Source: an uncultured Clostridia bacterium (lineage in GTDB: Bacteria; Bacillota; Clostridia; Lachnospirales; CAG-274). Taken from it: a DNA stretch of 35,979 nucleotides. The first letter of the stretch is position 1, and each line of letters opens with the position of its first letter. The stretch covers positions 1 through 35,979 of the forward strand of contig CALWSN010000109.1 of the NCBI GenBank assembly GCA_944384215.1, read 5' to 3'. The notes under the pieces are model-generated. The model saw only the letters and a program-made list of their open reading frames with translations, searched no databases and was not told the DNA's origin. A program made the position numbers and the translations under genes. Positions 1 to 7,750 of the stretch are shown one piece after another.

Positions 1-402
1 ATAGATACTTATCGTGCTAGTGGAGCAGGTGGACAACACGTAAATAAAACATCTTCTGCTATAAGAATTACACATATACCAACTAACACGGTTGTACAAT
101 GTCAAAGTGAACGTTCACAATTTCAAAATAAAGATACAGCTATGAAAATGCTTAAATCTAAGCTATATAAATTAGAGTTAGAAAAGCAACAAGAAAAGCT
201 TACAGATATTAGAGGTGAGGTAAAAGATATTAGCTGGGGCAGCCAAATACGTTCTTATGTTTTTCATCCTTACAATATGGTTAAAGACCATAGAACAAAT
301 GAAGAAACAGGTAACACTCAGGCTGTTATGGATGGAGATATAGATAGATTTATAAATAGCTATCTTTTAGAGATAAACTCTATAAATAAAAATTTTGATT
401 AA
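1..402 (+). CDS. prfB: Peptide chain release factor 2, C-terminal part (5' truncated by window)
   Basis: The reading frame is open from base 1 and ends in TAA, so this is the C-terminal 133 residues of a gene that starts outside the window. The first residues contain the GGQ tripeptide ([14 protein letters not shown]), which enters the ribosomal peptidyl-transferase centre and triggers hydrolysis of peptidyl-tRNA at UAA and UGA codons. The tail [16 protein letters not shown] followed by a [16 protein letters not shown] segment is typical of RF2 rather than RF1. The anticodon-like SPF motif and any programmed frameshift site lie upstream and cannot be seen. An internal ATG at 142 is not the start, because the conserved GGQ lies upstream of it. 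The HAD phosphatase gene follows after 13 bases and may be co-transcribed. Confidence 0.96.
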   Translation: MDTYRASGAGGQHVNKTSSAIRITHIPTNTVVQCQSERSQFQNKDTAMKMLKSKLYKLELEKQQEKLTDIRGEVKDISWGSQIRSYVFHPYNMVKDHRTNEETGNTQAVMDGDIDRFINSYLLEINSINKNFD

Positions 403-415
403 GAGGTAATTTATT

Positions 416-1222
416 ATGGATTATAAAATGATTATTTTAGATTTAGATGACACTTTATTATTAAATAATGGTAAAATATCTGAAGGTAATAAAAAAGCAT
501 TAAAAATGGCACAAGAAAAAGGTGTAAAAGTAGTGTTAGCTTCTGGCAGACCAACATTTGCTATAAAACATATAGCTGATGAATTAGAACTTGATAAATA
601 TGAAGGATATATTCTTTCTTATAATGGTTCTAGAATTATAGATTATAAAACAAAAGAAACTTTATATGAGATAGATTTGACGAAGAGCCAAGTAGAAGAA
701 TTATACAATTTAGCCTTAAAGCACGAAAGTTTTATACACACATATGATGAAGATGAAATATTAACTTGTCATGATAACCCTTATACATACATTGAAAGCG
801 AAATAACAGGTATGAAAATTAATATGTGTGAAGATTTTGTAGCAGCTTTACCAGAAAAATGTGTAAAAGTTATAATGTTACAAGCACCTAACCATTTAAA
901 AGAGGTAGAAGAAATGTTAAAGCCTCAAATAGAAGGAAAAATGACTATGTCAATAACAAAACCATTTTTCTTAGAATTTATGAATAAAGATGTAGACAAA
1001 AGTAAAAGTATATTACGACTTTGTGAAAAGTTAAATATAGACTTAGAAAACACTATTGCCATAGGCGATAGCTATAATGATATATCTATGGTAGAAGTAG
1101 CAGGCCTTGGTGTTGCTATGGAAAATGGTGTTGAAGAGATTAAAAAAATAGCAGACTATATAACAGATACAAATGAAAATGATGGTGTAGCAAAAGTTAT
1201 AGAAAAATACATACTTAATTAA
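416..1222 (+). CDS. Cof-type HAD-IIB family sugar-phosphate/nucleotide phosphatase
   Basis: This 268-residue protein has all four HAD motifs. The nucleophile motif LDLDDTLL carries D9 and the acid/base D11. Motif II is the serine in LASGRPT (S43). The motif III lysine lies in the VDKSKSIL segment near residue 196, and motif IV is GDSYNDISM with D218 and D222. The long insertion between motifs II and III is the C2B (type IIB) cap of the Cof/YwpJ/YidA group. These cytoplasmic Mg-dependent enzymes dephosphorylate small phosphorylated metabolites; the exact substrate cannot be read from sequence. The start ATG follows a modest AAGAGGT ribosome site, 13 bases after prfB. Confidence 0.9.
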   Translation: MDYKMIILDLDDTLLLNNGKISEGNKKALKMAQEKGVKVVLASGRPTFAIKHIADELELDKYEGYILSYNGSRIIDYKTKETLYEIDLTKSQVEELYNLALKHESFIHTYDEDEILTCHDNPYTYIESEITGMKINMCEDFVAALPEKCVKVIMLQAPNHLKEVEEMLKPQIEGKMTMSITKPFFLEFMNKDVDKSKSILRLCEKLNIDLENTIAIGDSYNDISMVEVAGLGVAMENGVEEIKKIADYITDTNENDGVAKVIEKYILN

Positions 1223-1233
1223 TATAATGTTTA

Positions 1234-1262
1234 TTGACAATTTATATGATTAATATTATAAT
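1234..1262 (+). promoter_or_regulatory. Perfect sigma-A promoter for the TIGR03826-type gene
   Basis: A TTGACA box (1234-1239) and a TATAAT box (1257-1262) are separated by exactly 17 bases, 46 bases before the start codon at 1308. Both boxes match the vegetative consensus perfectly. Confidence 0.8.
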
Positions 1263-1307
1263 ATATGCGTATTTTATGTTTTATTGAAAAATTAAGGGGG
1301 ATTTGAA

Positions 1308-1700
1308 ATGGCTATAAAAAATTGTCCTAAATGTAAAAAGATATTTTCTCCTGTTGGTGGGAGCGTAATATGCCCAGAATGTGTAAAAGCAGAAGAAGAA
1401 GAGTTTGAAAAAGTGAGAACCTATTTAAGAGATAATAGAGGAGCAGATATAAATGTAGTATCAGACGAAACAGGGGTATCTACTAAAAAAATACTTAAAT
1501 ATTTAAGAGAGGGCAGATTAGAAGTTAGTGAAGGTATAGCAGATTTTTTAAAATGTGAAAAATGTGGAGTGCCTATAAGAAGTGGTCAATATTGCCGTGC
1601 TTGCTCTGAAAAAGTGTCTAAAAATTTATCGAGTGTTTTAGTTGTTAAAGAAGAAAACAGTAACAAGAGTGGTGCTAAAATGCACATTAGAAGAAAATAA
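1308..1700 (+). CDS. TIGR03826/YvyF-like flagellar-operon zinc-ribbon protein
   Basis: This 130-residue protein resembles the TIGR03826 (YvyF) family found beside flagellar genes in Firmicutes. It begins with a CPKC...CPEC zinc ribbon (C6, C9, C22, C25). An HTH-like segment follows (about residues 45-75, VSDETGVSTKKILKYLREGR), in the style of the MerR/phage-excisionase fold, and then a second ribbon CEKC...CRAC (C83, C86, C96, C99). YvyF-type proteins are reported as regulators or assembly factors around FlgM/flagellin; the role here is inferred from family only. It stands alone, with its own perfect vegetative promoter upstream and a strong hairpin terminator immediately downstream. The ribosome site AAGGGGGA precedes the ATG. 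Confidence 0.8.
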   Translation: MAIKNCPKCKKIFSPVGGSVICPECVKAEEEEFEKVRTYLRDNRGADINVVSDETGVSTKKILKYLREGRLEVSEGIADFLKCEKCGVPIRSGQYCRACSEKVSKNLSSVLVVKEENSNKSGAKMHIRRK

Positions 1701-1750
1701 AAATACCTCTAAATAGCTTTTATTTGTAAAAAGCTATTTAGAGGTATTTT
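1700..1750. terminator. Strong intrinsic terminator, 22-bp perfect stem
   Basis: A perfect 22-bp inverted repeat (1700-1721 and 1729-1750) surrounds a 7-base loop and starts in the stop codon of the upstream gene. A-rich and T-rich arm ends let it act in both directions, for the TIGR03826 gene on plus and the small minus-strand ORF at 1808-1978. Confidence 0.85.
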
Positions 1751-1807
1751 ACTTGCTTATAGATATAATGTATATAGAAGTATCTTATTTGTATAAATAG
1801 GCAAAAA

Positions 1808-1978
1808 TTATATAATGTCAAACAATATAAATATTATAATTAAAAACCATATATTATCATTATTAGCATTTTTTTTAATATTTTGTGTTGAAGATATGTA
1901 TATTTCTGTGTTATAATTAGTGTTAAAAGATGAATTTTTTAAAAATTGTGTAGGGATATTTTTTAAGTTATTATTCAT
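1808..1978 (-). CDS. Small tail-anchored membrane protein, 56 aa, unknown function
   Basis: A 56-codon ORF starts with ATG at 1978 on the minus strand. AAGGAG (1986-1991) lies 7 bases before it, ideal for translation initiation in this genome. The N-terminal 43 residues are polar and rich in Asn, Lys, Ser and Thr. The C-terminus is a hydrophobic stretch (IWFLIIIFILFDII) ending at the stop, so the product would be a tail-anchored or single-pass membrane peptide. It faces the shared terminator at 1700-1750. No family is recognised. The spaced ribosome site, the hydrophobic C-terminus and the terminator support a real gene, but a short ORF in AT-rich DNA can arise by chance. Confidence 0.5.
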   Translation of the reverse strand: MNNNLKNIPTQFLKNSSFNTNYNTEIYISSTQNIKKNANNDNIWFLIIIFILFDII

Positions 1979-2062
1979 AAAACCACTCCTTAATTTACTA
2001 GTTAAATAAATAATATTCTTTTAAAAAATTTTTAGAACTAAAAATAAATTATACTAAAATAC

Positions 2063-2091
2063 TTGACATTCATTAAATAAAGTGGTAATTT
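2063..2091 (+). promoter_or_regulatory. Candidate promoter of the isc operon
   Basis: TTGACA (2063-2068) is followed after 17 bases by the weak -10 TAATTT (2086-2091). This region of the roughly 230-base leader is where IscR autoregulation would be expected, but no operator was identified with confidence. A second TATAAT-like hexamer nearer the gene (around 2173) is an alternative -10. Confidence 0.4.
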
Positions 2092-2212
2092 AATTATATA
2101 ATATTTATTTACATAGATATTATAATCTTAATAACTTAAAATTTTTTCTTATTTATTTATAAAATTTGATATTATAATAGTTATATTTTTATATATTATT
2201 TAGGAGGAAAAT

Positions 2213-2635
2213 ATGAAGATTTCAACACGTGGTAGATACGGTATAAAAGCTATGGTAGATTTAGCTATGAACTCAAAAGATGATAAATGTGTTTCACTTA
2301 AAAGCATAGCACAAAGACAAGGCATACCAGAAAATTATCTTGAACAACTTATGGCAGTATTAAAAAGAGCAGAGGTTGTAAAGAGTATTAGAGGTGCTCA
2401 AGGGGGATATGTTTTAAATAAAAAGCCAGAAGATATATCTGTTGGTGATTTATTAAAAATATTAGAAGGAAGCCTTGCTCTTGTAGATTGCTTAGAAAAT
2501 CAACCACCTAAAAAGAAATGTGGTAATGCTAATTGTAATGAATGTGCTGTAAAAGATGCTTGGGAGATAATAAGTGATAAACTAGCAGAAGCTGCACATT
2601 CTATAAGCCTAAAAGACCTAATTACAAATGAATAG
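2213..2635 (+). CDS. iscR: IscR-type Rrf2 family Fe-S cluster-sensing transcriptional regulator
   Basis: This is a 140-residue winged-helix regulator of the Rrf2 family. The N-terminal MKISTRGRYGIKAMVDLA and the recognition region with IPENYLEQLM and IRGAQGGY are family hallmarks. Four cysteines follow: C93, C103, C108 and C111 (C-x9-C-x4-C-x2-C). Three of these are the usual ligands of the [2Fe-2S] cluster, so it is likely a cluster-sensing IscR rather than the cysteine-metabolism regulator CymR. It is first in a run with iscS (12-base gap), iscU and mnmA, so it probably autoregulates Fe-S assembly according to cluster supply. AGGAGG lies just upstream of the ATG. Confidence 0.93.
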   Translation: MKISTRGRYGIKAMVDLAMNSKDDKCVSLKSIAQRQGIPENYLEQLMAVLKRAEVVKSIRGAQGGYVLNKKPEDISVGDLLKILEGSLALVDCLENQPPKKKCGNANCNECAVKDAWEIISDKLAEAAHSISLKDLITNE

Positions 2636-2647
2636 GAGACGGTTTTT

Positions 2648-3829
2648 ATGAAAAAAGAAATTTATTTAGACAATGCTGGAACAACTAGAATAAGACCAGA
2701 AGTTGCAAAAGTTATGATAGAAAATTTAGAAAAAGCTTATGGTAACCCTTCTAGCATATATAAAATAGCTAGAGAAAATAAAACTATTTTAGAAGAAAAT
2801 AGAGAGAAAGTTGCAAAAGCTATTAATGCAGATAAAAATGAAATATATTTTACTGGTGGTGGGTCTGAGTCTAACAACTGGGCATTAAAAGGCATTGCTG
2901 AAAGCTATAAACAAAAAGGGAAACACATTATAACAACTAATGTAGAACATCACGCTATACTACACGTTTGTCAATATTTAGAAACCATTGGGTATGAAGT
3001 AACATATTTACCAGTAGATGAACAGGGGAATATAAGTATAGAACAATTAAAAGATGCTATAAGAGAAGATACTATACTTATATCGATAATGTTTGCTAAT
3101 AATGAGATAGGCACAATAAACCCTATTAAAGAGATAGGTAAAATAGCTAAAGAAAGAGGAATACTTTTCCATACAGATGCTGTTCAAGCTGTTGGGCATA
3201 TACCTATTGACGTTAAAGAAATGAATATAGACCTTTTATCTATGTCAGCACATAAGTTTTATGGACCTAAAGGAATAGGAGCTTTATATATAAGAAAAGG
3301 TATTAAAATTACACCATTAATTCACGGTGGAGCACAAGAAAGAAATAGAAGAGCAGGTACTGAAAATATAGATAGTATTATAGGTATGGGAACTGCTATT
3401 GAGCTTGCTATTGAAGAGCTTGATACAGAGATGGAAAGGCTTACAAAATTAAGAGATAAGCTAATAGATGGAATATTAAGCACTATACCATATTCAAGAT
3501 TAAATGGTACTAGAGAAAATAGAATGCCTGGTAATTGCAACATATCATTTGAATTTATAGAAGGCGAATCTGTTTTACTTCTTTTAGATATGAATAATAT
3601 TTGTGCATCTAGTGGTAGTGCTTGCACATCTGGCTCTTTAGACCCATCTCACGTTTTATTAGCTATTGGGTTACCACACGAAAAAGCTCACGGTTCTTTA
3701 AGATTATCTTTAGGTTTATACAATACAGAAGAAGACGTAGATTATTTATTAGAAAAATTACCTCCTATTGTTGCTAGAATGAGAGAAATGTCACCTTTAT
3801 ATGAAGAGTTTTTAGCTAGTAAAAAATAA
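2648..3829 (+). CDS. iscS: Cysteine desulfurase IscS/NifS
   Basis: This 393-residue PLP enzyme removes sulfur from L-cysteine, giving alanine and a persulfide for Fe-S clusters and tRNA thiolation. The PLP Schiff-base lysine is K203 in SMSAHKFYGPKG. The histidine that stacks on PLP is in NVEHHAIL (about 101). The persulfide-forming cysteine is C326 in the mobile loop SSGSACTSGSLDPSHVL. The N-terminal YLDNAGTTRIRPEV is typical of class V aminotransferase-fold desulfurases. Its length and its SGSACTSGS loop fit the group I IscS/NifS type. It lies between iscR and the scaffold iscU. The downstream mnmA suggests it also feeds sulfur to the 2-thiouridylase. Confidence 0.95.
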   Translation: MKKEIYLDNAGTTRIRPEVAKVMIENLEKAYGNPSSIYKIARENKTILEENREKVAKAINADKNEIYFTGGGSESNNWALKGIAESYKQKGKHIITTNVEHHAILHVCQYLETIGYEVTYLPVDEQGNISIEQLKDAIREDTILISIMFANNEIGTINPIKEIGKIAKERGILFHTDAVQAVGHIPIDVKEMNIDLLSMSAHKFYGPKGIGALYIRKGIKITPLIHGGAQERNRRAGTENIDSIIGMGTAIELAIEELDTEMERLTKLRDKLIDGILSTIPYSRLNGTRENRMPGNCNISFEFIEGESVLLLLDMNNICASSGSACTSGSLDPSHVLLAIGLPHEKAHGSLRLSLGLYNTEEDVDYLLEKLPPIVARMREMSPLYEEFLASKK

Positions 3830-3889
3830 TATTAATTTTATAAATAATTATAAATAGATACTAGATAGATTGAAAGGAAGATAGAAATT

Positions 3890-4327
3890 ATGCAATATAG
3901 TGAAAAAGTTATGGACCATTTTATGAACCCTAGAAATGTTGGAGAAATAGAAGATGCTAGTGGTGTTGGAACAGTAGGTAACGCTAAATGTGGCGATATA
4001 ATGAAAGTTTATTTAAAAATAGAAGATAATGTAGTTAAAGATGCTAAATTTAAAACATTTGGTTGTGGTGCAGCTGTTGCTACAAGTAGTATGGCAACAG
4101 AACTTATAATAGGTAAAACTATTGAAGAAGCTTTAAAAATAACTAATAAATCTGTTATGGAAGCTTTAGATGGGCTACCACCTGTTAAAGTGCATTGTTC
4201 TTGTCTTGCAGAAGAAGCTTTACAATCTGCTTTATGGGATTATGCTCAAAAAAATAATTTAAAAATAGAAGGTTTAGAGCCACCTAAAGATTCTGACCAT
4301 CATCATCACATTCCAAATGAAGAATAG
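3890..4327 (+). CDS. iscU: Fe-S cluster assembly scaffold IscU/NifU N-terminal type
   Basis: This 145-residue scaffold receives sulfur from IscS and holds nascent Fe-S clusters. The cluster ligand motifs are NAKCGD with the conserved Asp, FGCGAA and VHCSCLAEEAL. The last has an extra cysteine, as in clostridial NifU-like scaffolds. The opening MQYSEKVMDHFMNPRNVGEI is characteristic. The C-terminus carries a run of four histidines (SDHHHHIPNEE), beyond the length of the core domain. It lies 60 bases after iscS with its own ribosome site, and 9 bases before mnmA. Confidence 0.94.
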   Translation: MQYSEKVMDHFMNPRNVGEIEDASGVGTVGNAKCGDIMKVYLKIEDNVVKDAKFKTFGCGAAVATSSMATELIIGKTIEEALKITNKSVMEALDGLPPVKVHCSCLAEEALQSALWDYAQKNNLKIEGLEPPKDSDHHHHIPNEE

Positions 4328-4336
4328 GAGATAGTT

Positions 4337-5413
4337 ATGAAAAAAGTTGTAGTTGGTATGAGTGGAGGCGTAGATAGCTCTGTTACAGCATATTTATTAA
4401 AAGAACAAGGATACGATGTTATAGGTGTTACTATGCAAATATGGCAAGATGAAAAACGAGAATGCCTAGAAGATAATGGCGGTTGTTGTGGTTTTTCGGC
4501 AGTAGATGATGCTAGAAGTGTTGCTAATAAATTAAATATACCTTATTATGTTTTAAATTTTAAAAGAGAATTTAAAGAAAGTGTTATAGATTATTTTATA
4601 GATGAATATTCTAAAGGGTTAACACCTAATCCTTGTATTGCTTGTAATAGATATGTAAAATGGGAAAGCCTTTTAAGCAAATCTTTAGCATTAGGTGCAG
4701 ATTATATTGCAACGGGACATTATGCCAGGATAGTAAAACACCCAGTAACTAATAGATATACTATTAAAACAGCTAATACAGATGCTAAAGACCAAACTTA
4801 TGCCTTATACAACTTAACTCAGTTTCAGTTAGAAAAAACTCTTATGCCTATTGGTGATTATGACAAAGATACTGTTAGAAAAATTGCAAAAGATATAGGC
4901 CTTATAGTTGCTAACAAACCTGATAGTCAAGATATATGCTTTGTACCAGATGGTGATTATGCAAAATTTATTAGAGAAAACTCTAATATTAGTATTAAAG
5001 AGGGTAACTTTGTAGATATTAATGGTAATATTTTAGGTAAACACAAAGGTATTACTAATTATACAATAGGGCAAAGAAAAGGCTTAGGTATTGCTTTTGG
5101 CAAGCCTATGTATGTATCAGAGATTAGAGCCGATAAAAATGAAATTGTTTTAACTGAAAATGATGGGTTATTTAAAAACAGTGTTTTAATAAAAGATTTT
5201 AATTTTATGAGTGTTGAAGATATAGAAGGAGAGGTAAAAGTTTTAGGTAAACTTAGGTATAGCCAAAAACAAGCTCCTTGTATAATTAAAAAGGTTGATA
5301 ATAATATGGTAGAAGCTATATTTGAGCAACCTCAAAGAGCTGTTACACCAGGGCAAGCTGCTGTTTTTTATGACGGAGAATATGTTCTTGGTGGAGGTAC
5401 TATATATAAATAA
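4337..5413 (+). CDS. mnmA: tRNA-specific 2-thiouridylase MnmA
   Basis: This 358-residue ATP-pyrophosphatase adds the 2-thio group to U34 of tRNAs for Lys, Glu and Gln. The PP-loop MSGGVDSS sits at residues 8-15. The catalytic cysteine pair is C103 in NPCIACNRYVKW and C201 in PDSQDICFVPDGDY. The KDQTYALYNL and GQRKGLGI motifs and the C-terminal beta-barrel with TPGQAAVFYDG complete the family pattern. Its place as the last gene of the iscR-iscS-iscU run matches a widespread clostridial order in which the desulfurase supplies the sulfur. TAA stop; a hairpin follows at 5452. Confidence 0.96.
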   Translation: MKKVVVGMSGGVDSSVTAYLLKEQGYDVIGVTMQIWQDEKRECLEDNGGCCGFSAVDDARSVANKLNIPYYVLNFKREFKESVIDYFIDEYSKGLTPNPCIACNRYVKWESLLSKSLALGADYIATGHYARIVKHPVTNRYTIKTANTDAKDQTYALYNLTQFQLEKTLMPIGDYDKDTVRKIAKDIGLIVANKPDSQDICFVPDGDYAKFIRENSNISIKEGNFVDINGNILGKHKGITNYTIGQRKGLGIAFGKPMYVSEIRADKNEIVLTENDGLFKNSVLIKDFNFMSVEDIEGEVKVLGKLRYSQKQAPCIIKKVDNNMVEAIFEQPQRAVTPGQAAVFYDGEYVLGGGTIYK

Positions 5414-5451
5414 TTATATTATATATAAATAATTATATATAATATAATTAG

Positions 5452-5476
5452 AGGGTGCAGACAAAGTCTACACCCT
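5452..5476 (+). terminator. Hairpin after mnmA (GGGTGYAGA family)
   Basis: AGGGTGCAGAC and GTCTACACCCT pair with one mismatch around an AAA loop. There is only a short T run after it, so termination efficiency is uncertain. The same hairpin core recurs at 14821-14846 and 18187-18211. Confidence 0.55.
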
Positions 5477-5518
5477 TTCAAAAAAATAACAAGATTATTT
5501 TTTTGAGGTACTGTATGA

Positions 5519-5573
5519 AAAAAAGCCAATTTCTTCGTACAAGGGCTAAAGCCCCTAGAAATCTGGCTTTTTT
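5519..5573. terminator. Long compound stem-loop, possible bidirectional terminator
   Basis: An A-run with GCC and ATTTCT on the left pairs with AGAAAT and GGC with a T-run on the right. An inner GGGCTAAAGCCC hairpin sits in the loop. The A/T tails on both sides would let it terminate in either direction. It lies inside the proposed element at 5443-5677. Confidence 0.5.
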
Positions 5574-5700
5574 ACACAATCTGAGGCAAAGCCACATCTT
5601 GTGATTAAAATTTTTATGCAAGCATAAAAATGTGTATAAGCTACTTTAATATTATTTGTCTTCAGTCTGTAATTATAAATAATATAATTAAATTAGCAAT

Positions 5701-5790
5701 AAAGACTTTATTTTATTTCATTTTTATATTGAATATATTTAAATTTAAATATATAATATAAACAATGTTAATAAAAATAAAGTCTTTTTA
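5701..5790 (+). promoter_or_regulatory. Long inverted repeat enclosing the rlmD promoter
   Basis: AAAGACTTTATTTTATT (5701-5717) is nearly complementary to AATAAAAATAAAGTCTTT (5770-5787), which is followed by a T-run. A transcript reading through from upstream could fold this into a terminator. A good promoter lies in the loop, so transcripts starting there contain only the right arm and would escape. Confidence 0.45.
5729..5757 (+). promoter_or_regulatory. Promoter of the rlmD-type gene
   Basis: TTGAAT (5729-5734) and TATAAT (5752-5757) have 17-base spacing. This puts the transcription start near 5764 and leaves a leader of about 58 bases with AAAGGAGAA before the start codon. Confidence 0.65.
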
Positions 5791-5821
5791 ATTATGTATT
5801 ATATTGTAAAAGGAGAATTTT

Positions 5822-7180
5822 ATGGCTAAAAAATATACAGAAGAAATAGTTGAAATAAATGAAATAGTTTTTCCTAATAAGGGAGTAGGTTTATTTAATG
5901 AAAATAAAGTTTATATAAAAAATACTATACCAGGTCAAAAAGTAAAAGCACTTATAAAAAAGAAAAAGCAAAAATATGAAGGGCGATTGCTAGAAATAAT
6001 AGAAAAAGCAGATTATGAAATAGAACCATCTTGTGATTGCTTTGGTTTATGTGGAGGATGTACATATCAAAATATTTCTTATGATAAAGAAATAGAGATT
6101 AAAAAAAATAATGTGCTTAATATATTAAAAAGTGAAGGCATAGAAAATTTTGAATTTTTAGGCATTAATAAAAGCCCAGATATAAATTGTTATAGAAACA
6201 AAATGGAATTTTCTTTTGGTGATACTGGCATAGATGGAGAGCTATCTTTAGGTATGAGAAAAAGAAATAGCTATTATGAAGTGGTTAATGCATATAATTG
6301 TAAAATAGTGTCTGAAGATATAAGAAAAATTTTAAAATGTGTTTTAGATTATTTTAAAAATACAAATGAAACTTTTTATCATAGAATGAGAAAAACAGGT
6401 AGCCTTAGACATTTATTAGTAAGACAAGCTTTTTTTACTAAACAAATAATAATAGGCTTAGTAACTTCTAGTCAGTTTAATACAGATTTAATAAAATTAA
6501 AAGATGAATTATTAAATCTTAAATTAGAAGGAGAAATAAAAGGGTTTTTACATATAATAAATGATAGTAGTGCTGATGTTATAAAAGTTGATAATATAAA
6601 TACTATATATGGAAATGATTATTTTTATGAAAAGCTTTTAGGGCTTGATTTTAAAATTTCTTTATTTTCATTTTTTCAAACAAACTCTGCTGGAGCAGAA
6701 AAATTATATAGTATTGTTAAAAAGTTTGTTGGAGAAGTTGATAATCAAACAGTTTTTGATTTATATTGTGGCACTGGTACAATTGCTCAAATAGTAGCTA
6801 AAGAAGCTAAAAAAGTTATAGGTGTAGAGTTGATAGAAGAAGCCGTAGAAGCGGCTAATATAAATGCAAAGATTAATAATATAGATAATTGTGAATTTAT
6901 AGCAGGTGATGTTTATAAAGTGGTACAAGATTTAAATATAAAGCCCGATTTAATTATTTTAGACCCACCTAGAGAAGGGATAAACCCTAAAGCTATAGAT
7001 AAAATAGTAAATTTTGATTCTGATAGAATAATTTATATATCTTGTAAAGCATCTTCTTTAGCTAAAGATTTAAAAGCTTTTATAGAAAAAGGATACAATA
7101 TAGAAAAATTAGAAATGATGGATATGTTCCCTAGAACTTATCATATTGAAACGGTATGTCTATTGAGTAAGATAAAATAA
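5822..7180 (+). CDS. rlmD: 23S rRNA (uracil-C5)-methyltransferase, RlmD/RlmCD (TrmA) family
   Basis: This 452-residue SAM-dependent methyltransferase makes 5-methyluridine in 23S rRNA. An N-terminal TRAM RNA-binding domain (about 1-60) is followed by an iron-sulfur motif: CDCFGLCGGC at C71-C80, with a further cysteine in NAYNCKIV as the likely fourth ligand. The SAM site is DLYCGTGTIAQI and the substrate motif is ILDPPREGI. The catalytic cysteine is in YISCKASSLAKDL and the general base Glu is in TYHIETVCLL. The usual SCNPATLARD reads SCKASSLAKD here, a mild variant. Firmicutes often have several paralogues (RlmCD and others), so the exact uridine modified is not certain. Confidence 0.88.
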   Translation: MAKKYTEEIVEINEIVFPNKGVGLFNENKVYIKNTIPGQKVKALIKKKKQKYEGRLLEIIEKADYEIEPSCDCFGLCGGCTYQNISYDKEIEIKKNNVLNILKSEGIENFEFLGINKSPDINCYRNKMEFSFGDTGIDGELSLGMRKRNSYYEVVNAYNCKIVSEDIRKILKCVLDYFKNTNETFYHRMRKTGSLRHLLVRQAFFTKQIIIGLVTSSQFNTDLIKLKDELLNLKLEGEIKGFLHIINDSSADVIKVDNINTIYGNDYFYEKLLGLDFKISLFSFFQTNSAGAEKLYSIVKKFVGEVDNQTVFDLYCGTGTIAQIVAKEAKKVIGVELIEEAVEAANINAKINNIDNCEFIAGDVYKVVQDLNIKPDLIILDPPREGINPKAIDKIVNFDSDRIIYISCKASSLAKDLKAFIEKGYNIEKLEMMDMFPRTYHIETVCLLSKIK

Positions 7181-7200
7181 TATTTTTAAAGGATTTTATT

Positions 7201-7719
7201 ATGATATTAGTAAAAAATAATTTATCATTAGATGAAGAAATAAAACTTATGGATATTTATTTAGAAAGTAATAAAGAAAATATTAAAAATTTTTATCCAG
7301 AATGTAAAAATGAAAAGATAGGGTTATAAATGATAAAGGAGGATTTTTGTAAGTATATAAAAGAAGAATTTTTTATAAATAAAGATAATAAATATTATAT
7401 TTTAGAAAAAGATAATTTATGGGTAAGTGCTATGCGTATAAGTAAGATACAAGATTTTTATTGGATTGAAGCATTAGAAACTCACCCTATGTATAGAAAT
7501 AAAGGTTATGCTAAAGAATTATTAATTGGTAGTATCAATTATCTAAAACAAAAAGGTAATTTTATTATTAGAGATGAAGTTTATAAAGAAAATATAGCGT
7601 CTTTAAATACTCATTTAAAATGTGGCTTTATTATTGAATATGAAAATTCTAAAGATTATTGTAGCAATACATTTAATAATAAGTATTATGGATTAAAATA
7701 TGAATATAAAAAACACTAA
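7201..7719 (+). pseudogene. GNAT family N-acetyltransferase split by an in-frame TAA
   Basis: One continuous frame from the ATG at 7201, with AAAGGA 7 bases before it, to the TAA at 7717-7719 is broken only by TAA at 7327-7329. The 42-residue 5' part (ending YPECKNEKIGL) and the 129-residue 3' part (from ATG 7330, MIKEDFCKYIKEEFF) fit end to end. Together they make one GNAT domain, with the acetyl-CoA loop HPMYRNKGYAKELL and the later NIASLNTHLKCGF. The ATG at 7330 directly follows the stop and has no ribosome site before it; an AGGAGG at 7337-7342 lies inside the frame and leads to no usable start. The simplest reading is a recent nonsense mutation. Expression of the 3' part by reinitiation or readthrough remains possible. 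Confidence 0.72.
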
Positions 7720-7743
7720 ATATTTGTATATTTAGTGTTTTTT
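7708..7743. terminator. Bidirectional terminator between convergent genes
   Basis: A perfect 16-bp stem (7708-7723 with 7728-7743) around a TTGT loop has an A-run on one side and a T-run on the other. It serves the acetyltransferase on plus and the cyclophilin gene on minus. Confidence 0.85.
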
Positions 7744-7750
7744 ATATATA

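Larger units (their letters stand above)
5443..5677. mobile_element. Candidate MITE-like element, 235 bp, with imperfect 23-bp inverted ends
   Basis: The ends 5443-5465 and 5655-5677 are inverted copies that match at 19 of 23 positions; each starts TATAATTA and ends AGACAAA. The interior has no ORF but holds a chain of hairpins: 5452-5476, 5479-5505, 5519-5573, 5575-5603 and 5610-5631. No clear target-site duplication can be called because both flanks are AT-rich. The element separates mnmA from rlmD. Alternatives are a chain of terminators or a structured RNA; the inverted ends are the reason to prefer a non-autonomous element. Confidence 0.45.

Noticed and set aside
7337..7349. AGGAGG followed by TTG inside the acetyltransferase as a start for the 3' fragment
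   Set aside because: That TTG is in another frame and is followed at once by TAA.
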